A DNA stretch of 5,870 nt from Spirochaetota bacterium (lineage in GTDB: Bacteria; Spirochaetota; Spirochaetia; Treponematales; Treponemataceae). The stretch's first letter is position 1. Each line of letters opens with the position of its first letter. The stretch covers positions 1-5,870 of the forward strand of contig JAKJFV010000116.1 of the NCBI GenBank assembly GCA_022704725.1. The letters run 5' to 3'. Of the stretch, positions 5,640 through 5,870 are shown one piece after another. The position numbers and the translations under genes are program-made. The notes beneath the pieces were generated by a model, which saw only the letters and a program-made list of their open reading frames with translations, ran no database searches and was not told where the DNA came from.

Positions 5640-5870
5640 AACCACAGAACACACAGACTGCTTCGCAGACACGGATGGCACGGAATTTAGGCCAGAGCTA
5701 AAGACGGATGAAGAATTTTTAACCAAAGATGCACACAGCGCCTTAAGCTCATAAGAGCTTCGGTGACACAGATGTTAGGGTAGAGCATGGGAGTGAGGGA
5801 AGGTCTCGCGAGGAAGCAAAGAAGAGAGAAAAAAAGAATTTTAACCGCTGATGGACGCGATTAACCGCTA
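5640..5870. repeat. Non-coding tail with degenerate dispersed-repeat units
   Basis: The region after lysA shows no convincing gene. Related units start at 5640 (aaccacagaacacacag), 5721 (aaccaaagatgcacacag) and, diverged and cut by the edge, 5843 (aaccgctgatggacgcg). In the first two, a small hairpin is bracketed by ACACAG on the left and ACACGGATG or ACACAGATG on the right: CTGC-TTC-GCAG (5658-5668) in unit one, AAGCTC-ATAA-GAGCTT (5745-5760) in unit two. ttaaccgct also occurs twice, at 5841 and 5861, and an 8-bp palindrome ctcgcgag lies at 5805-5812. The wording resembles degenerate intergenic repeats I associate with many bacterial genomes. No T-run terminator for lysA was found here. Confidence 0.5.

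Noticed and set aside
5453..5701. Plus-strand 82-codon ORF overlapping the end of lysA
   Set aside because: Most of it is an alternative frame of lysA and the rest falls in repeat DNA; the composition is not protein-like.
5741..5765. AAGCTC-ATAA-GAGCTT hairpin as the terminator of lysA
   Set aside because: It has only a 6-bp perfect stem, no T-run follows (CGGTGACACAG does), and it lies about 120 bp past the stop within a repeat unit.
5626..5870. CRISPR array after lysA
   Set aside because: The repeats are degenerate, differ in length and spacing, and number only two or three; there is no regular repeat-spacer pattern.

Overview
This window reads as the amino-acid biosynthesis region of a bacterial chromosome with moderate GC. 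The proteins have a spirochaete flavour, and a Treponema-like organism that makes lysine is my best guess. That guess rests on recall of protein style and gene set only, and I hold it loosely.

Layout. (1) Minus strand, 1-321: the N-terminal 107 residues of an AroF-type DAHP synthase, the first enzyme of aromatic amino-acid synthesis, running off the left edge. (2) Minus strand, about 540-360: its leader. A near-consensus sigma70-type promoter (546-574) is followed almost at once by a 40-codon ORF (538-416) with the run YFYFSYW. After that come two hairpins and a strong intrinsic terminator (389-360) placed before the DAHP synthase ribosome binding site. This is the architecture of ribosome-mediated transcription attenuation reading Tyr, Phe and Trp together. 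(3) Minus strand, 2119-623: a 498-residue GT-B-like protein of unassigned function with its own promoter and terminator. (4) Divergent promoter region, about 2120-2265, with TGCAT-like half-sites repeated every 9-10 bp. (5) Plus strand, 2266-5625: dapA, asd, lysA, closely spaced (42 and 24 bp gaps), each with a good ribosome binding site and clearly an operon. (6) 5626-5870: no convincing gene, but degenerate dispersed-repeat units containing small hairpins.

How the parts work together. Asd makes aspartate semialdehyde, DapA condenses it with pyruvate at the committed step to diaminopimelate (DAP), and LysA decarboxylates meso-DAP to lysine. The remaining DAP steps are not in the window. The aromatic gene is on the opposite strand and has its own control system.

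The most interesting item is the aromatic leader. Its peptide covers all three aromatic amino acids, its ATG lies where the transcript should begin (a probable leaderless leader peptide), its stop codon lies in the loop/stem of a 9-bp hairpin, and a plausible antiterminator stem can be drawn that competes with the terminator.
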